Positions 6,497 through 16,397 are shown, counted from the stretch's first letter. The stretch: 18,185 nucleotides of DNA from CBDVBD01 sp965372135 (GCA_965372135.1 CBDVBD010000057.1:1-18185), one strand, 5' to 3'. The notes: generated by a model not told the origin, from the letters alone. Translations and numbers: made by a program.

Positions 6497-8473
6497 ATGA
6501 ATACTCGAACAATTTTTATCATACTTCTGACTTGTGCCTTCGCCGGGATTCTACTTTGGAGTGGTTGTGGAAAAATGGAGGGCGATACCATTCCCAACCA
6601 GCCTCCTAATGTCCGGTTCGTCAATATTCCAGTGAACGGTGATACCTTTAACTACGCACCGGTAGTCTATTGGATTGGTGACGATCCGGACGGGTTTGTG
6701 GAGTATTATTCGTATGTCGATGATACTACAGCGGAGGCTCGGGAAAACCCGGTCCAGTTCATACAGAATGTGGATCCGTCGCGATGGATAGACACGGTTG
6801 CAACCGAAGCGACCATCTATTTGTTGACCCAAACAGGTGATACCACAGAACACACTTTCTTCATTCGTGCCACGGATGATGACGGTGCGGTTTCAGTCTT
6901 TGATCCGGCGCAACATATCCGAACTTACTACCGAACTAACCAGGCACCCTACACCCCGGAAATTAAGTGGGAAGAGTGGCCCGATGACAGTTTCGCCACT
7001 GTTAACGTGGTCCATGATACCCTGTTCTGTATAGACACCTTGAGCACTAATTGGGGTGGAATTGGTTTCATCTGGCGTTCCAGTGATCCTGATGATCGCG
7101 AATTGAACATCATTCCGTTAGATTTCAACTACTACTTAGTTGACGAAGACGATAACATTGTTCATGGATGGTCCCTTCCAGATTCCGTATGGACGAGTGA
7201 TCAGAACCTAACAGTTTTCAATTTGGAGACCGGGTGGTATACCTTGTATGTGTGGGCACGTGACGATGGATATACAACCAGCGATTCAGCGGGACAAATT
7301 TCGTTCTACGTGATCAGGCCTGAGTTCGATCGTCATATTTTGATGTATGATGAAACCAAAGACGTTGGACCTGGCAATTATGATGGACTAGCGGTCGATG
7401 AATTCTATCGGGCGTTGTTAGATAGCATTCCTCAGGAGACTTTAATACCTCAAGCTCGCTATACAATGGATGGCGTCGACGTGAAATTTTGGGATAATTC
7501 AACGCTTAACAACCCGATTCCCTATGAGTTAATCCACCGTTACGGTTTAGTGATTATGTATGATGAAGATAGGGAACTTAGTGGAGGTTACATAGAAGCA
7601 CTCGCATACAGAGCACAAATATTGTCCGATTACATGGACATTGGTGGAAATGTGTGGATCATCGGACGGAAGTTGTTAGTGGGAACTTTTGGAATACACA
7701 GTGGACCTATTCCACAGGCTGACATGCCGGGTCTGCTGGTAAATTATTTCGGATTGAGTGGTGGTGTCGGTGCTCATTGGCCTGAATATCTTACGTTTGA
7801 GTTTATTGGCGCCATCCCGGCTGTGGCGGGTTTTCCATCTCTGGAAACAGATCCTACTGTCACACTCCCGCCACCATTTAACCAAGATTCAACGGTTTCC
7901 GAAGTGGATGTGGTGGATCGACGGATTTCCGCTATACCTTCTTTCTACAATTTCACATTTACCACCTATTATTATAATTCCATCCTTGCTAGTTCACAGG
8001 ATACTGTGTTCGGAGAAAATAGTCTGGTAATTGACACCATCATAACGAATTATGAGCACCTGCCATGGGCTTCTGATTCCGAATGCTGGATCATCACAGA
8101 AAACAGTGGATTGATGGAAGTTTTCCAGGTTGAGAATGTCACCAAGGGTGTAGAAGGTGAGTTGATTAATTTCCTGACAGATGTCATTCATGTCAGTTAT
8201 CCTGTTGGGGAACCATGGGAGTCATCAGATGTCCTGTCGGTAGATTATCGATTCAATCCGTATAGTACTTCCGAGTTCCACTTGAGACCCTGCGGAGTAT
8301 TTAAAATTGCCATGGATAACCAATTTAATTTCCTCTACCGGTCATCAATCAATACATTCCCATTGTATCCTTTGAAAAAAACGGTTGTTGATCCCCAGAC
8401 AGGAGAAGTGACACATCCAGTTCAGGATTTGTTTTCAATTATGTTGATTCTGTTTTTCTCACCTTATCTGTAA
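6497..8473 (+). CDS. Putative lipoprotein with Ig-like domains, function unknown
   Basis: A 658-aa protein. ATG 6497 is chosen over an in-frame TTG at 6476 because GGAGG (6483-6487) sits 9 nt upstream. The signal peptide (MNTRTIFIILLTCAFAG) ends in LLWSGCGK, a near-lipobox with Trp at the -3 position, so lipidation at the Cys is likely but not canonical. Residues about 36-75 (VYWIGDDPDGFVEYYSYV) and 150-275 (WRSSDPDD...) look like Ig-like extracellular domains with Asp-rich turns. From about 276 (FDRHILMYDETKD) a globular domain begins. YMDIGGNVWIIGRK near 379-392 resembles the end of a glutamine-amidotransferase-like (ThuA-type) fold, but no catalytic Cys was identified. Placement after a PorV-like gene suggests a surface role. 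Product function is not known to me. Confidence 0.8.
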   Translation: MNTRTIFIILLTCAFAGILLWSGCGKMEGDTIPNQPPNVRFVNIPVNGDTFNYAPVVYWIGDDPDGFVEYYSYVDDTTAEARENPVQFIQNVDPSRWIDTVATEATIYLLTQTGDTTEHTFFIRATDDDGAVSVFDPAQHIRTYYRTNQAPYTPEIKWEEWPDDSFATVNVVHDTLFCIDTLSTNWGGIGFIWRSSDPDDRELNIIPLDFNYYLVDEDDNIVHGWSLPDSVWTSDQNLTVFNLETGWYTLYVWARDDGYTTSDSAGQISFYVIRPEFDRHILMYDETKDVGPGNYDGLAVDEFYRALLDSIPQETLIPQARYTMDGVDVKFWDNSTLNNPIPYELIHRYGLVIMYDEDRELSGGYIEALAYRAQILSDYMDIGGNVWIIGRKLLVGTFGIHSGPIPQADMPGLLVNYFGLSGGVGAHWPEYLTFEFIGAIPAVAGFPSLETDPTVTLPPPFNQDSTVSEVDVVDRRISAIPSFYNFTFTTYYYNSILASSQDTVFGENSLVIDTIITNYEHLPWASDSECWIITENSGLMEVFQVENVTKGVEGELINFLTDVIHVSYPVGEPWESSDVLSVDYRFNPYSTSEFHLRPCGVFKIAMDNQFNFLYRSSINTFPLYPLKKTVVDPQTGEVTHPVQDLFSIMLILFFSPYL

Positions 8474-8502
8474 GATTTTTTTGAACAAGATATTTCCAAT
8501 GT

Positions 8503-8533
8503 CGAAGGTCGGATCATTATCCGACCTTCGTTT
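8503..8533 (+). terminator. 12-bp perfect hairpin after the lipoprotein gene
   Basis: CGAAGGTCGGAT (8503-8514) and ATCCGACCTTCG (8519-8530) pair perfectly around a CATT loop, followed by TTT then ACTC. It starts 29 nt after the stop. The T-tract is short, so termination may be partial, but the stem is strong. It lies inside the N-terminal extension of the next open frame and argues that translation there starts downstream at 8571. Confidence 0.65.
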
Positions 8534-8570
8534 ACTCTGGGGGAATTGGGGTATCGTCTCACGAAGGTTG

Positions 8571-10469
8571 ATGATATTTCTGGGAATTGCCGTTCTCTAT
8601 CTATTGTTGTTCTTGAGTGTGAATCGGAATGGGTTTTGGACGCTGGACAATGGATTGAAGTACTTAGCAATAGGTTATCAATCAGCCAGTCCCTATGCGT
8701 CACTGAATATTTCCATCCAGGAACCTGAAATTGACCCCTGGCAGCAAGCCACACCCCTAATTTCGCCCTTTGTACACCTGCAGGATGACAAGATTATCCC
8801 TGTTTTTCCGCCGTCATTCATCGTCGGCTCAGCGGTGGCATGTCGCTTGATTGGGTCCGGTGTTCTATACTGGATTCCGTGGGTTGCTGCCGTATGCATT
8901 CTGATCGTAATGATATATGGTTTTAAGGAACGCTTGCCCGAAAACATAACTGCAGCGGTCATTCTTGCCTTAGCCTCACCTTTAGCCTTTTATGCGTTGA
9001 CCTTGTGGGAACATACCCCGTCAATTTTGTTCTTATTGATAGGGATTGCATTAACGATTCATGGCGACCAATCGACATCGTTGTGGCGGTGGTTTATCGG
9101 GGGGTTGTTATTGGGAATGTCGGGGATGCTGCGTTTGGAAGGATGGGTGATTGCTTTTGTGTGGATTGTGGTATCCTTTCAATACAGAAATAGAGTAAGA
9201 TGGACTGCCATGCTCTTGGGAATAATTCTGGCAGCGATATTGTGGATACTTGGGAATTACTTTTGGACCGGGAATGGACTGCCGCTGCAATTCAGCGAAA
9301 ATTGGTCTATGTATGGTGCCGCCGAGGGGCAATCGGGAATCTTTAATTGGTTAGGTGTCCGTTGGGAGTCGATTGTTAATCTACTTTTCGCGGCTCACCC
9401 CAACGGATCAATCAATCTCCTGCTGAACTTGATCTTGATTTCAGGAGTGTTGATTATTATTTTAGAGAGGAACACCAGGGTTGTAACGGCTGGATTTTGT
9501 ATTATCTTGGGCACCTATGTCACTTTTCTACTCTTTTTATGGCAGCTCAGCCATCCGATTGCCGGTACTGGATTTACCGGAGGGTTGTTGTGGTGTTGTC
9601 CCTGGGTGGTTTTAGTCCTTCGACCGCCGGTGGATCATCGATTAGGGAAGAGGCTATGGATTGCGGTATGGTTGTCTGTAGGGTTGATTATCTTAATTAC
9701 TCCAATCAGCCGGGGGGTGCATCTTGGCCCTCGAATCCTGTTGGGAGTAATACCGTTGTTGGCGTTACTATTATCCCACCGACTGTCACTGCCTCGAACG
9801 TCCAAGGTATGGATGATTTCTGCATGGATATTGGTGGGATTGACGGTATTATATCAGGTACGGGGGATTGAGTTATTGGCGCGCCAAAAAAGTCTTAACG
9901 CCGAGTTGAATCAGCGTGTATCGCAATTGGAAGACACTGTAGTTGTCACCGATTTATGGTGGCTGCCGTGTGATTTGGCAAGGACTTGGGACACCCATCG
10001 CCTGTTTTATATCTCTTCCCAGCCAGTATTTCGCGATCTACTCTACCACATGAAAGCCTCCGGAAGCGAGCGATTTGTATATATTAGCGAATCGCCCGCC
10101 ATTCTTACTAAAGTAGATTTCCCAATCATTGTGGATGAACATTTGGAGTGGGATGGGGGAGAACGCGCTCCCATAATAGTGGAACGGATTGTACTTAATG
10201 ACAACGATGATGCCTGGGCGGGATTGGCTAATCAGGTGGGGATTACTCAAGCTCAGGCGGGAAATTTAGAGCGGGCGCTACTGCCTTTCGAATCTTCCGT
10301 TAGGTGGAAATCGAATGATCCTGATGCCTGGTACCGATTGGGGACCATCAAACTGCAGGTTTGGGATGAAGATGGTGCCCGGGATGCGTTTGAAACTGCG
10401 GTGAAAATTGACTCCGCACATGAGCGTTCCGTAAAAGCGCTGCGGCGGTGGCGGAATTTAGGTCCTTGA
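8571..10469 (+). CDS. Polytopic membrane protein, probable GT-C-type glycosyltransferase, with C-terminal TPRs
   Basis: A 632-aa protein from ATG 8571, with a modest AAGG site at 8563-8566. Upstream in-frame TTG 8481 and ATG 8499 would put the 8503-8530 hairpin inside the coding region and lack ribosome sites. About a dozen hydrophobic segments run from residue 2 to about 470. The first loop has FWTLDNGLKYLA, with an Asp where GT-C enzymes carry a catalytic acid, and LTLWEHTPSILFLL follows in a later segment. A soluble part follows, then two TPR-like repeats (about residues 547-632, including DPDAWYRLGTIKL). The order of polytopic GT-C-like core then TPR matches the converging gene at 10475-12400, though the sequences are clearly diverged. 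A transferase using polyprenyl-phosphate sugar is an inference; O-antigen ligase-like or other membrane proteins are alternatives. Confidence 0.72.
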   Translation: MIFLGIAVLYLLLFLSVNRNGFWTLDNGLKYLAIGYQSASPYASLNISIQEPEIDPWQQATPLISPFVHLQDDKIIPVFPPSFIVGSAVACRLIGSGVLYWIPWVAAVCILIVMIYGFKERLPENITAAVILALASPLAFYALTLWEHTPSILFLLIGIALTIHGDQSTSLWRWFIGGLLLGMSGMLRLEGWVIAFVWIVVSFQYRNRVRWTAMLLGIILAAILWILGNYFWTGNGLPLQFSENWSMYGAAEGQSGIFNWLGVRWESIVNLLFAAHPNGSINLLLNLILISGVLIIILERNTRVVTAGFCIILGTYVTFLLFLWQLSHPIAGTGFTGGLLWCCPWVVLVLRPPVDHRLGKRLWIAVWLSVGLIILITPISRGVHLGPRILLGVIPLLALLLSHRLSLPRTSKVWMISAWILVGLTVLYQVRGIELLARQKSLNAELNQRVSQLEDTVVVTDLWWLPCDLARTWDTHRLFYISSQPVFRDLLYHMKASGSERFVYISESPAILTKVDFPIIVDEHLEWDGGERAPIIVERIVLNDNDDAWAGLANQVGITQAQAGNLERALLPFESSVRWKSNDPDAWYRLGTIKLQVWDEDGARDAFETAVKIDSAHERSVKALRRWRNLGP

Positions 10470-10474
10470 TGTGG

Positions 10475-12400
10475 TTATGGGATGGTATCGGGTAATGTGT
10501 CGGCAGGCGGGTAGTTCGGTAATGGTGGGATGGATGGATCGATCGAATATGCTGTTTCCCATTGTTGTAACGCTTGGTCGGTGTGTCCGGTGGCAGCCAG
10601 TACAACTGCTAAATTGTATCGATACATCGACCGGGATGGCGCTAAATCTACCGCTTCCTGGAACAAAACCGCTGCCTCTAAAAATTTTTCTGCTTGCGCC
10701 AAATAATACCCTTGCCGGAACACGGATTCCGCCAAATTGATTCTTGCGTCATTGTAGTACGACTTCAACGCTAAAGCCTTACCAAACCACCGCGAGGCTT
10801 CTTCATTATTCCCCTGATGAAGCGCCAGCGCTCCTAAGTTGTTCATCGCCATAACGGATTCAGGATGTAGCGTTAATTCGCGTTGATATTCCTCTTCAGC
10901 CGCTTTGAAATTATTCTGCCGGTAGAAGCTTACCCCAATATTTAGGTGTACCTGTTGGTAATTGGGGTCCAATTCAAGCGCCTGCTGATACCTTTCCCGA
11001 GCTTGGGTATATCGATCTAATTTCAAATAAGCGTTACCTAAACTGAAATGGGTCTGAGCATCCGCTTCTTTTGAGAATCCATAGGGATTCCACCAACACA
11101 GGAAATAAAGCAATACCACACCACCTATTACCGCCCCCGATTGTGCCAATTTTTTCGTACGAGCCCAGTCAGTAAGTTGAACCACCAATGCCGCTGAAAA
11201 GAGTATCATCCAAGGTACTATCGGCATCCGGTATCTTGCAGTGATGAAGAACAGGATCACTCCCAAGGTGTAGCTCAATATAAACCACGTCACAATTCGG
11301 GATTTCTTGTTCTTCTTGTAGGTTGTTATTGCCCCCAATAATCCAAGCGGCGCAATCAAACCAAAGCCTAACCACAACAGTCGTGAGAGTGGCTTTGACT
11401 GGCTGGAAAAGAAATATATATTTCGGTTGTTGCTGATTTCGAAGGCGTTGAAGAAAAGATGGGTCTTTCTGATGGTGAGCCAAAGCCAATCAAATGGATG
11501 GCTGGAAATCCAGTTTAGCCCTTTTCTGAGGTAGTGGCTGGAAACCTGCCCCGGTGTCAGGGGTTTCCCGGCTTCTTGATCGGCTAAATACTTGGCATCC
11601 TCCAGTTCCCAGGTTTCCCCAAATTGGGGGAGAATGGCATGTGCTCCGGTGGCTTCCGGGTTGTTGCCGATGTAGAAATTCACCCCGCCTTGGGTGGCGA
11701 TTAACACCCATTCTCCGCCGCCGATCCGGTTAGTCAAAGTCACCGGAAGTATGGGGATGATTATGCCTAAACCTACCGCGATTAGATTGCTGATTCGGCG
11801 ACCCATTGATAATTGTTTGCTTGTTGTCCATAATACCACCAGCACTACCGGAAGTAGTATCAAGATATTGGGTCGTGCTATGGCGGACAATCCGATCAAC
11901 AATCCAATTAATCCCCATTGCCAATATTTCCCATTAGAGTGGTATCGTACTAACAACCATAGGATCACAAGGTCCAGGAACACAATCAATGTGGTGATTA
12001 GCAGTTCCCCAGCGAAATATATCGATAAGCAGTAGAAGGTGTACACGATCCCTGAAATCCATCCTGCTACGGCTCCGAATAGCCGTCGTCCCAAGCTCCA
12101 CAATAACCATACTGTCAGGGTGGATAGAAGAACCTGTAAGACCCGTGGAGGCAGGGGTCTATCACCGAACAACTTATATGTTCCACCTAAAAGCCAGGGA
12201 TACAGTGGCGCCCTGAAGAAAGGAAGATCGCCGGGATCACCAGATGCCACCCGGTTTGCCCATTGATGGTGGTAGGCGGCATCTACCGATGGAGCTAAGG
12301 TTTGCGGCGCATCGCGAATTTCCAGGATATATCCCATGCGGATTAAAAATGCCACTACCAGGAGCAGGATCAAAGCTATGTGTGACCTATTAACTGGCAT
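10475..12400 (-). CDS. GT39/PMT-2-like membrane glycosyltransferase with C-terminal TPR domain
   Basis: A 641-aa protein. The N-terminal part has the layout of the PMT_2/ArnT-like GT-C family: a first transmembrane helix, a periplasmic loop with SVDAAYHHQWA (Asp near residue 39 as the candidate catalytic acid), then FFRAPLYPWLLGG, a typical family motif, and around ten membrane segments. From about residue 447 there are five or more TPRs (for example AYLKLDRYTQARERYQQALEL), ending in a Pro-rich tail. Such enzymes move a sugar from a polyprenyl-phosphate carrier to lipid or protein at the outer face of the inner membrane; the acceptor is not predictable here. The ATG at 12400 has no strong Shine-Dalgarno (GAGAG about 13 nt upstream), so the start is less certain than elsewhere. 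Its stop is 5 bp from that of the convergent neighbour. Confidence 0.85.
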   Translation of the reverse strand: MPVNRSHIALILLLVVAFLIRMGYILEIRDAPQTLAPSVDAAYHHQWANRVASGDPGDLPFFRAPLYPWLLGGTYKLFGDRPLPPRVLQVLLSTLTVWLLWSLGRRLFGAVAGWISGIVYTFYCLSIYFAGELLITTLIVFLDLVILWLLVRYHSNGKYWQWGLIGLLIGLSAIARPNILILLPVVLVVLWTTSKQLSMGRRISNLIAVGLGIIIPILPVTLTNRIGGGEWVLIATQGGVNFYIGNNPEATGAHAILPQFGETWELEDAKYLADQEAGKPLTPGQVSSHYLRKGLNWISSHPFDWLWLTIRKTHLFFNAFEISNNRNIYFFSSQSKPLSRLLWLGFGLIAPLGLLGAITTYKKNKKSRIVTWFILSYTLGVILFFITARYRMPIVPWMILFSAALVVQLTDWARTKKLAQSGAVIGGVVLLYFLCWWNPYGFSKEADAQTHFSLGNAYLKLDRYTQARERYQQALELDPNYQQVHLNIGVSFYRQNNFKAAEEEYQRELTLHPESVMAMNNLGALALHQGNNEEASRWFGKALALKSYYNDARINLAESVFRQGYYLAQAEKFLEAAVLFQEAVDLAPSRSMYRYNLAVVLAATGHTDQALQQWETAYSIDPSIPPLPNYPPADTLPDTIP

Positions 12401-12645
12401 GGGTGAAAATTGCTCTCAAAGTAAGAAAGCCCTTGATTTTTATTCAGAAATTTCGTAAACTATACTGCATAATGAGGGATTAAAGGTATTCACGTTGGGA
12501 GGCGCGATCCTTCGCTCATTCCCTAAAAAAGTTTCTCACCATAATATAACATCTTCAAAGGAAAAATCCAACTAAATTTCCGTAAAGCTATCTCTGATTT
12601 TATTTTGCTGATAAACTTTCAAATTTAACCATACAGGAGTATTCT
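12401..12645. promoter_or_regulatory. Divergent intergenic region (245 bp)
   Basis: This AT-rich spacer separates the minus-strand glycosyltransferase from the plus-strand protease and must hold promoters for both unless they are read through. TATACT (12461-12466) and TATAAC (12545-12550) resemble -10 boxes, but neither has a convincing -35 at standard spacing. AGGAG at 12635-12639 is the ribosome site of the protease gene (6-nt spacing). No coding sequence or strong hairpin was seen. Confidence 0.4.
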
Positions 12646-15600
12646 ATGAAGAACTGGTTACAATGTATTTGTTTAGGGTTACTGGTTTTTGCAGTTGTTG
12701 CATCTGCCGACCAGGGTATTTCCGAACCGTTGCGTCAGGAAATTGAATCGCACGGACCGGATGGCTGGGTGTCAGTAAATGTGATACTACACGACCAAGT
12801 TAAGTTGTCGTACCTTCTTCCTAAAGTCGAAGGTATGGATCCCTGGACACGGCGGCAGTACGTGGTTGATTACCTGCGGGATTTCACCGAATCCAGCCAA
12901 GCGCGGATTCGAGGCTATCTCGATGCCAAGATGAAAACAGGTGATGTGGAACGTATGACGGTTCTGTGGATGTGTAACGGGCTGATTTTGGATTTGAAAG
13001 CGTACTTGATTGATGAGTTGAGGGTACGGTTTCCGGAAATCCAAAGCATTGATCTTAATGCACCGATTCCAGTGGAATATACTATCGATCCAGCACCGGA
13101 ATCGGGCAGGGATGATTTGGATGACATCTCATGGGGGGTGGAAGATATTAACGCACCGGACGTGTGGGCTTTAGGGTTCAACGGTGAAGGCATCTTGATC
13201 GGCAACTTGGACACCGGTGTGGATATCACCCACCCGGATCTGGCGGATCGGATTTGGGTGAATCCCGGTGAGGATTTGAATGGTAACGGAACAATCGATC
13301 CCAGTGAAATTAACGGAATCGACGATGACGGTAACGGTTACATCGACGATTTCTACGGCTGGAATTTTAGCGCTAACAATAACCAGGTCAACGATACAAA
13401 TGGACATGGCACCAAGACCGCCGGTGTGGTGTGCGGAACCGGTTTCGGAGGTGAACAGACCGGGGTTGCGCCCGGTGCCACGTTGATGGTATTGAAAAAT
13501 TCCGGCGGTGGGGAAAGTTCCTACTGGGAAGCCCAACAGTATGCAGTAGCAAACGGCGCCAGGGTGATTACCAGCTCCCTTTCTTATAAATGGCGTTTCA
13601 ATCCCAAACCCAATTATGCGGTGTTCCGTCAGAATGCGGAAATGGAATTGGCGGCGGGATTAGTGCATTCCAACTCAATCGGGAACGAAGGTGATAACCA
13701 AAGCACCGATCCCATTCCCTTCAACGTATCCACTCCCGGCAACTCCCCCAGCGGTTGGCTGCATCCGGATCAATTACTGATCGGGGGCACAGCTTCGTTG
13801 GTAGCGGTAGGGGCTTTTGGTTCCAATCATGAGATCAAAAACTACTCGTCCGTGGGACCTTCATCCTGGTATCTGGATGATATTCTGGCGTTGGCGCCCA
13901 CCTATCCCTATCAAGCCACCTGGCCCACTGAATATAACGATTATCCGTATCAAAGCGGGGCGCAGATGGCGCTTCTTAAGCCGGATGTATGTGCTCCCAC
14001 CGATGTACAGACCACCTCCATTGGGGGTGGATATTCCGCAGGATTCAACGGCACCAGTGCAGCAACCCCGCATGTAGGAGGATGCCTGTGCTTGCTGTTA
14101 TCGGCGAATCCCTTGCTGACCCCAGGCGAATGTTCCGAAGCTCTGCAAACGACCGCTCGGGAAGCCGGCACCCCCGGTAAGGATAACTATTACGGTGCCG
14201 GAATGGTGGATGTGTATGCTGCGGTACTGTCAATCTTGACCGATGTGGGAACAGTGATGGGAACGGTGAGGGATTCAGTCACTGCAGAACCGATAGCCTT
14301 AGCGCAGGTAGCAGTTCAAGGGACGGCGGTTTCCACCACAACCAACGATTCCGGACATTACGAATTGCTGGTGTGGGCGGACAGTTTGGTGACATTGGAA
14401 GCATCCGCCTTTGGATACTTTAGCCGAGAAGCACAGGCTACCGTGGCAGTCGGTGAAACTCTTACGGTGGATTTTGATCTACCCATTTCTCTGCAAGGCA
14501 CCTTGGCAGGCTGGGTGTTGGATCAATGGGGGCGCCCGTTGGAAGGTGCGGAAGTGGATGTGGTCGAATATCCGATTACACCGGCAGTGACCGACAGCAT
14601 AGGATATTTTGAACTTGATCTTCCTTCCGGTCAACTATTTACGATAAATGTAACGGCGACCGGTTGGGAGACGGTTACTGATCAGGTGATTCTCGAGGAA
14701 GGTCAGGTGTTGTACCGGACATATATTATGCCACTGTCCGAAGAAGCCGAACCCACTGGTCCCGATGCCTATGGATACTACGCTTACGATAATATTGATG
14801 TTAATGAGTTGGCACCGGTGTACGAGTGGATCGAAATCGATCCCAACGAGGGCGGTCCGGGAACGGAAATCTTCATGACGGAAGACGACGAAACCCAATT
14901 CTTCGCACTGCCTTTCGACTTCACCTATTACGGCATGTCCTACGACTCGATTTCTGTGTGTGGTAATGGGTGGATTGCAATGGGAATCGATGATACTACC
15001 GAGTTCAGCAATTCTCCCATACCCGATCCTGACGGACCGGAAGCCATGGTGGCGCCGTTTTGGGAGGACCTGTCACCCCAGGACACCATGGGGACCATAT
15101 CTTATGCCTATCTTGCACAAGAGCATGTGTACATCGTGGAGTGGAATGGTGTTCGACAGTGGACTCCAGTTAGTGCGTTGGAGACATTCCAGGTCATTTT
15201 CTATGATCCCCAGTACTATCCCACCCCGACTGGCGACGGGGAAATCATGTTCCAATATGCCCAGGTCAGTGATCCCACTGAATGCACCATTGGCATTGAG
15301 GATTCCACGGAAACTATGGGATTGCAGTTGTTGTGGGACAACGTTTATGCTCCGACCACACCCACATTAAGCGCTGAACGGGCGATCTACATCACTACTC
15401 GGACTTCGGAAGCAGTAACCGGTGCAATTTCCGGTAATGTAATATTGGATGGTCCGGGATCGGTGGAAGATGCTCAGGTGTTCGCAGGGATCTACACCAC
15501 CAATCCTGCCTCCAACGGTGATTATGTGCTGACTGAATTACTACCGGGGTTGGTGCAGGCTACAGCACGGGCTTATGGATATGTCGATTCGTCGATGTGG

Positions 15601-16221
15601 GTGGAAGTGATTGCTGGAGATACCTTAGAAGGGATCGATTTCACCTTAGACTATTTGCCGACACCGTCGAACCTGGTGGGAACATTGGTGGACCCCACGG
15701 TGAGATTGGAATGGAGTGCTTGTGATACCACCGGTCTGCCTCAATGGGATTTCATCGGATATTCCATCTACCGCGATGATGTGGTGCTGGATTCCACCGT
15801 CACCGATTCCGCGTACGTGGACACCCTAACTGAAAGCGGTATATTTGAATACTACATCCGAGCTCGTTTTGCACAAGGAACCAGCGATTCCACCAATCAC
15901 GTCAGCGTGGAATTCACCTCTGATGTTGGAAGGGATAAATTTACACACATTCCTGCCGAACCTTATCTGGCACAGAATTATCCCAATCCGTTCAATCCAT
16001 CCACCTATATCCGATTCGGCGTTACGGAAATCGGTCGATACCGGATGGAAGTGTATAATGTGTTAGGACGGCGCGTTACGGTATTGATGGATGGGAACCT
16101 GGTTCCGGGGCACTACCGAGTAAACTGGGACGCGGATATCTATCCTTCCGGGATGTATTTCTACAGGCTGGAGTCGCCCAGCGGCACTCAATTTGTCCGG
16201 AAAATGCTGTTGATAAAGTAG
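12646..16221 (+). CDS. Secreted S8 (subtilisin-like) protease with C-terminal type-A sorting domain
   Basis: A 1191-aa multidomain protease. Its parts are a Sec signal peptide (MKNWLQCICLGLLVFAVVASA), a propeptide-like region to about residue 150, and a peptidase S8 domain with the triad Asp189 (LDTGVDITHPDL), His254 (NGHGTKTAGV) and Ser471 (FNGTSAATPHVGG); Asn347 in SIGNEGD fits the oxyanion residue. An Asp-rich insertion (GIDDDGNGYIDDFYGW) lies between Asp and His. Then follow two carboxypeptidase-regulatory-like domains (about 534-615 and 616-700), a nidogen-like domain (about 706-919), a third regulatory-like domain (925-1000), an FN3-like domain (1003-1090) and the sorting tail from about 1104 (NYPNPFNPST...GMYFYRL...KMLLIK). 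All catalytic residues are present, so an active extracellular endopeptidase is expected, exported by a type IX-like route. No terminator is visible downstream. Confidence 0.93.
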   Translation: MKNWLQCICLGLLVFAVVASADQGISEPLRQEIESHGPDGWVSVNVILHDQVKLSYLLPKVEGMDPWTRRQYVVDYLRDFTESSQARIRGYLDAKMKTGDVERMTVLWMCNGLILDLKAYLIDELRVRFPEIQSIDLNAPIPVEYTIDPAPESGRDDLDDISWGVEDINAPDVWALGFNGEGILIGNLDTGVDITHPDLADRIWVNPGEDLNGNGTIDPSEINGIDDDGNGYIDDFYGWNFSANNNQVNDTNGHGTKTAGVVCGTGFGGEQTGVAPGATLMVLKNSGGGESSYWEAQQYAVANGARVITSSLSYKWRFNPKPNYAVFRQNAEMELAAGLVHSNSIGNEGDNQSTDPIPFNVSTPGNSPSGWLHPDQLLIGGTASLVAVGAFGSNHEIKNYSSVGPSSWYLDDILALAPTYPYQATWPTEYNDYPYQSGAQMALLKPDVCAPTDVQTTSIGGGYSAGFNGTSAATPHVGGCLCLLLSANPLLTPGECSEALQTTAREAGTPGKDNYYGAGMVDVYAAVLSILTDVGTVMGTVRDSVTAEPIALAQVAVQGTAVSTTTNDSGHYELLVWADSLVTLEASAFGYFSREAQATVAVGETLTVDFDLPISLQGTLAGWVLDQWGRPLEGAEVDVVEYPITPAVTDSIGYFELDLPSGQLFTINVTATGWETVTDQVILEEGQVLYRTYIMPLSEEAEPTGPDAYGYYAYDNIDVNELAPVYEWIEIDPNEGGPGTEIFMTEDDETQFFALPFDFTYYGMSYDSISVCGNGWIAMGIDDTTEFSNSPIPDPDGPEAMVAPFWEDLSPQDTMGTISYAYLAQEHVYIVEWNGVRQWTPVSALETFQVIFYDPQYYPTPTGDGEIMFQYAQVSDPTECTIGIEDSTETMGLQLLWDNVYAPTTPTLSAERAIYITTRTSEAVTGAISGNVILDGPGSVEDAQVFAGIYTTNPASNGDYVLTELLPGLVQATARAYGYVDSSMWVEVIAGDTLEGIDFTLDYLPTPSNLVGTLVDPTVRLEWSACDTTGLPQWDFIGYSIYRDDVVLDSTVTDSAYVDTLTESGIFEYYIRARFAQGTSDSTNHVSVEFTSDVGRDKFTHIPAEPYLAQNYPNPFNPSTYIRFGVTEIGRYRMEVYNVLGRRVTVLMDGNLVPGHYRVNWDADIYPSGMYFYRLESPSGTQFVRKMLLIK

Positions 16222-16297
16222 CTGAAAAATTGAGCGGAAAGGCATGGGTCAAATAGGTATTTAATGTGTAAAAAAACATAAAAACCAAAAAAAAAGC

Positions 16298-16325
16298 TTG
16301 CATGACAAAAAAATGTCCTTATATT
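16298..16325 (+). promoter_or_regulatory. Possible promoter for the beta-propeller gene
   Basis: TTGCAT (16298-16303) and TATATT (16320-16325), 16 nt apart, in an AT-rich context. The -35 matches only the TTG of the consensus, and sigma preferences of this organism are unknown. It would give a leader of roughly 250 nt. Confidence 0.3.
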
Positions 16326-16397
16326 TATTCAAATAGGGAGACATAACATATTTCTTAACGTATTTCAATCCAAAAAATATATTAAAAGTTGTAACAT

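Noticed and set aside
8481..8570. TTG 8481 or ATG 8499 as start of the membrane-protein gene
   Set aside because: Neither has a ribosome site, and a perfect 12-bp hairpin would be translated.
12461..12466. TATACT as a defined sigma-70 promoter for the protease
   Set aside because: The nearest TTGATT is 22 nt upstream, too far for a standard promoter; only the region is reported.
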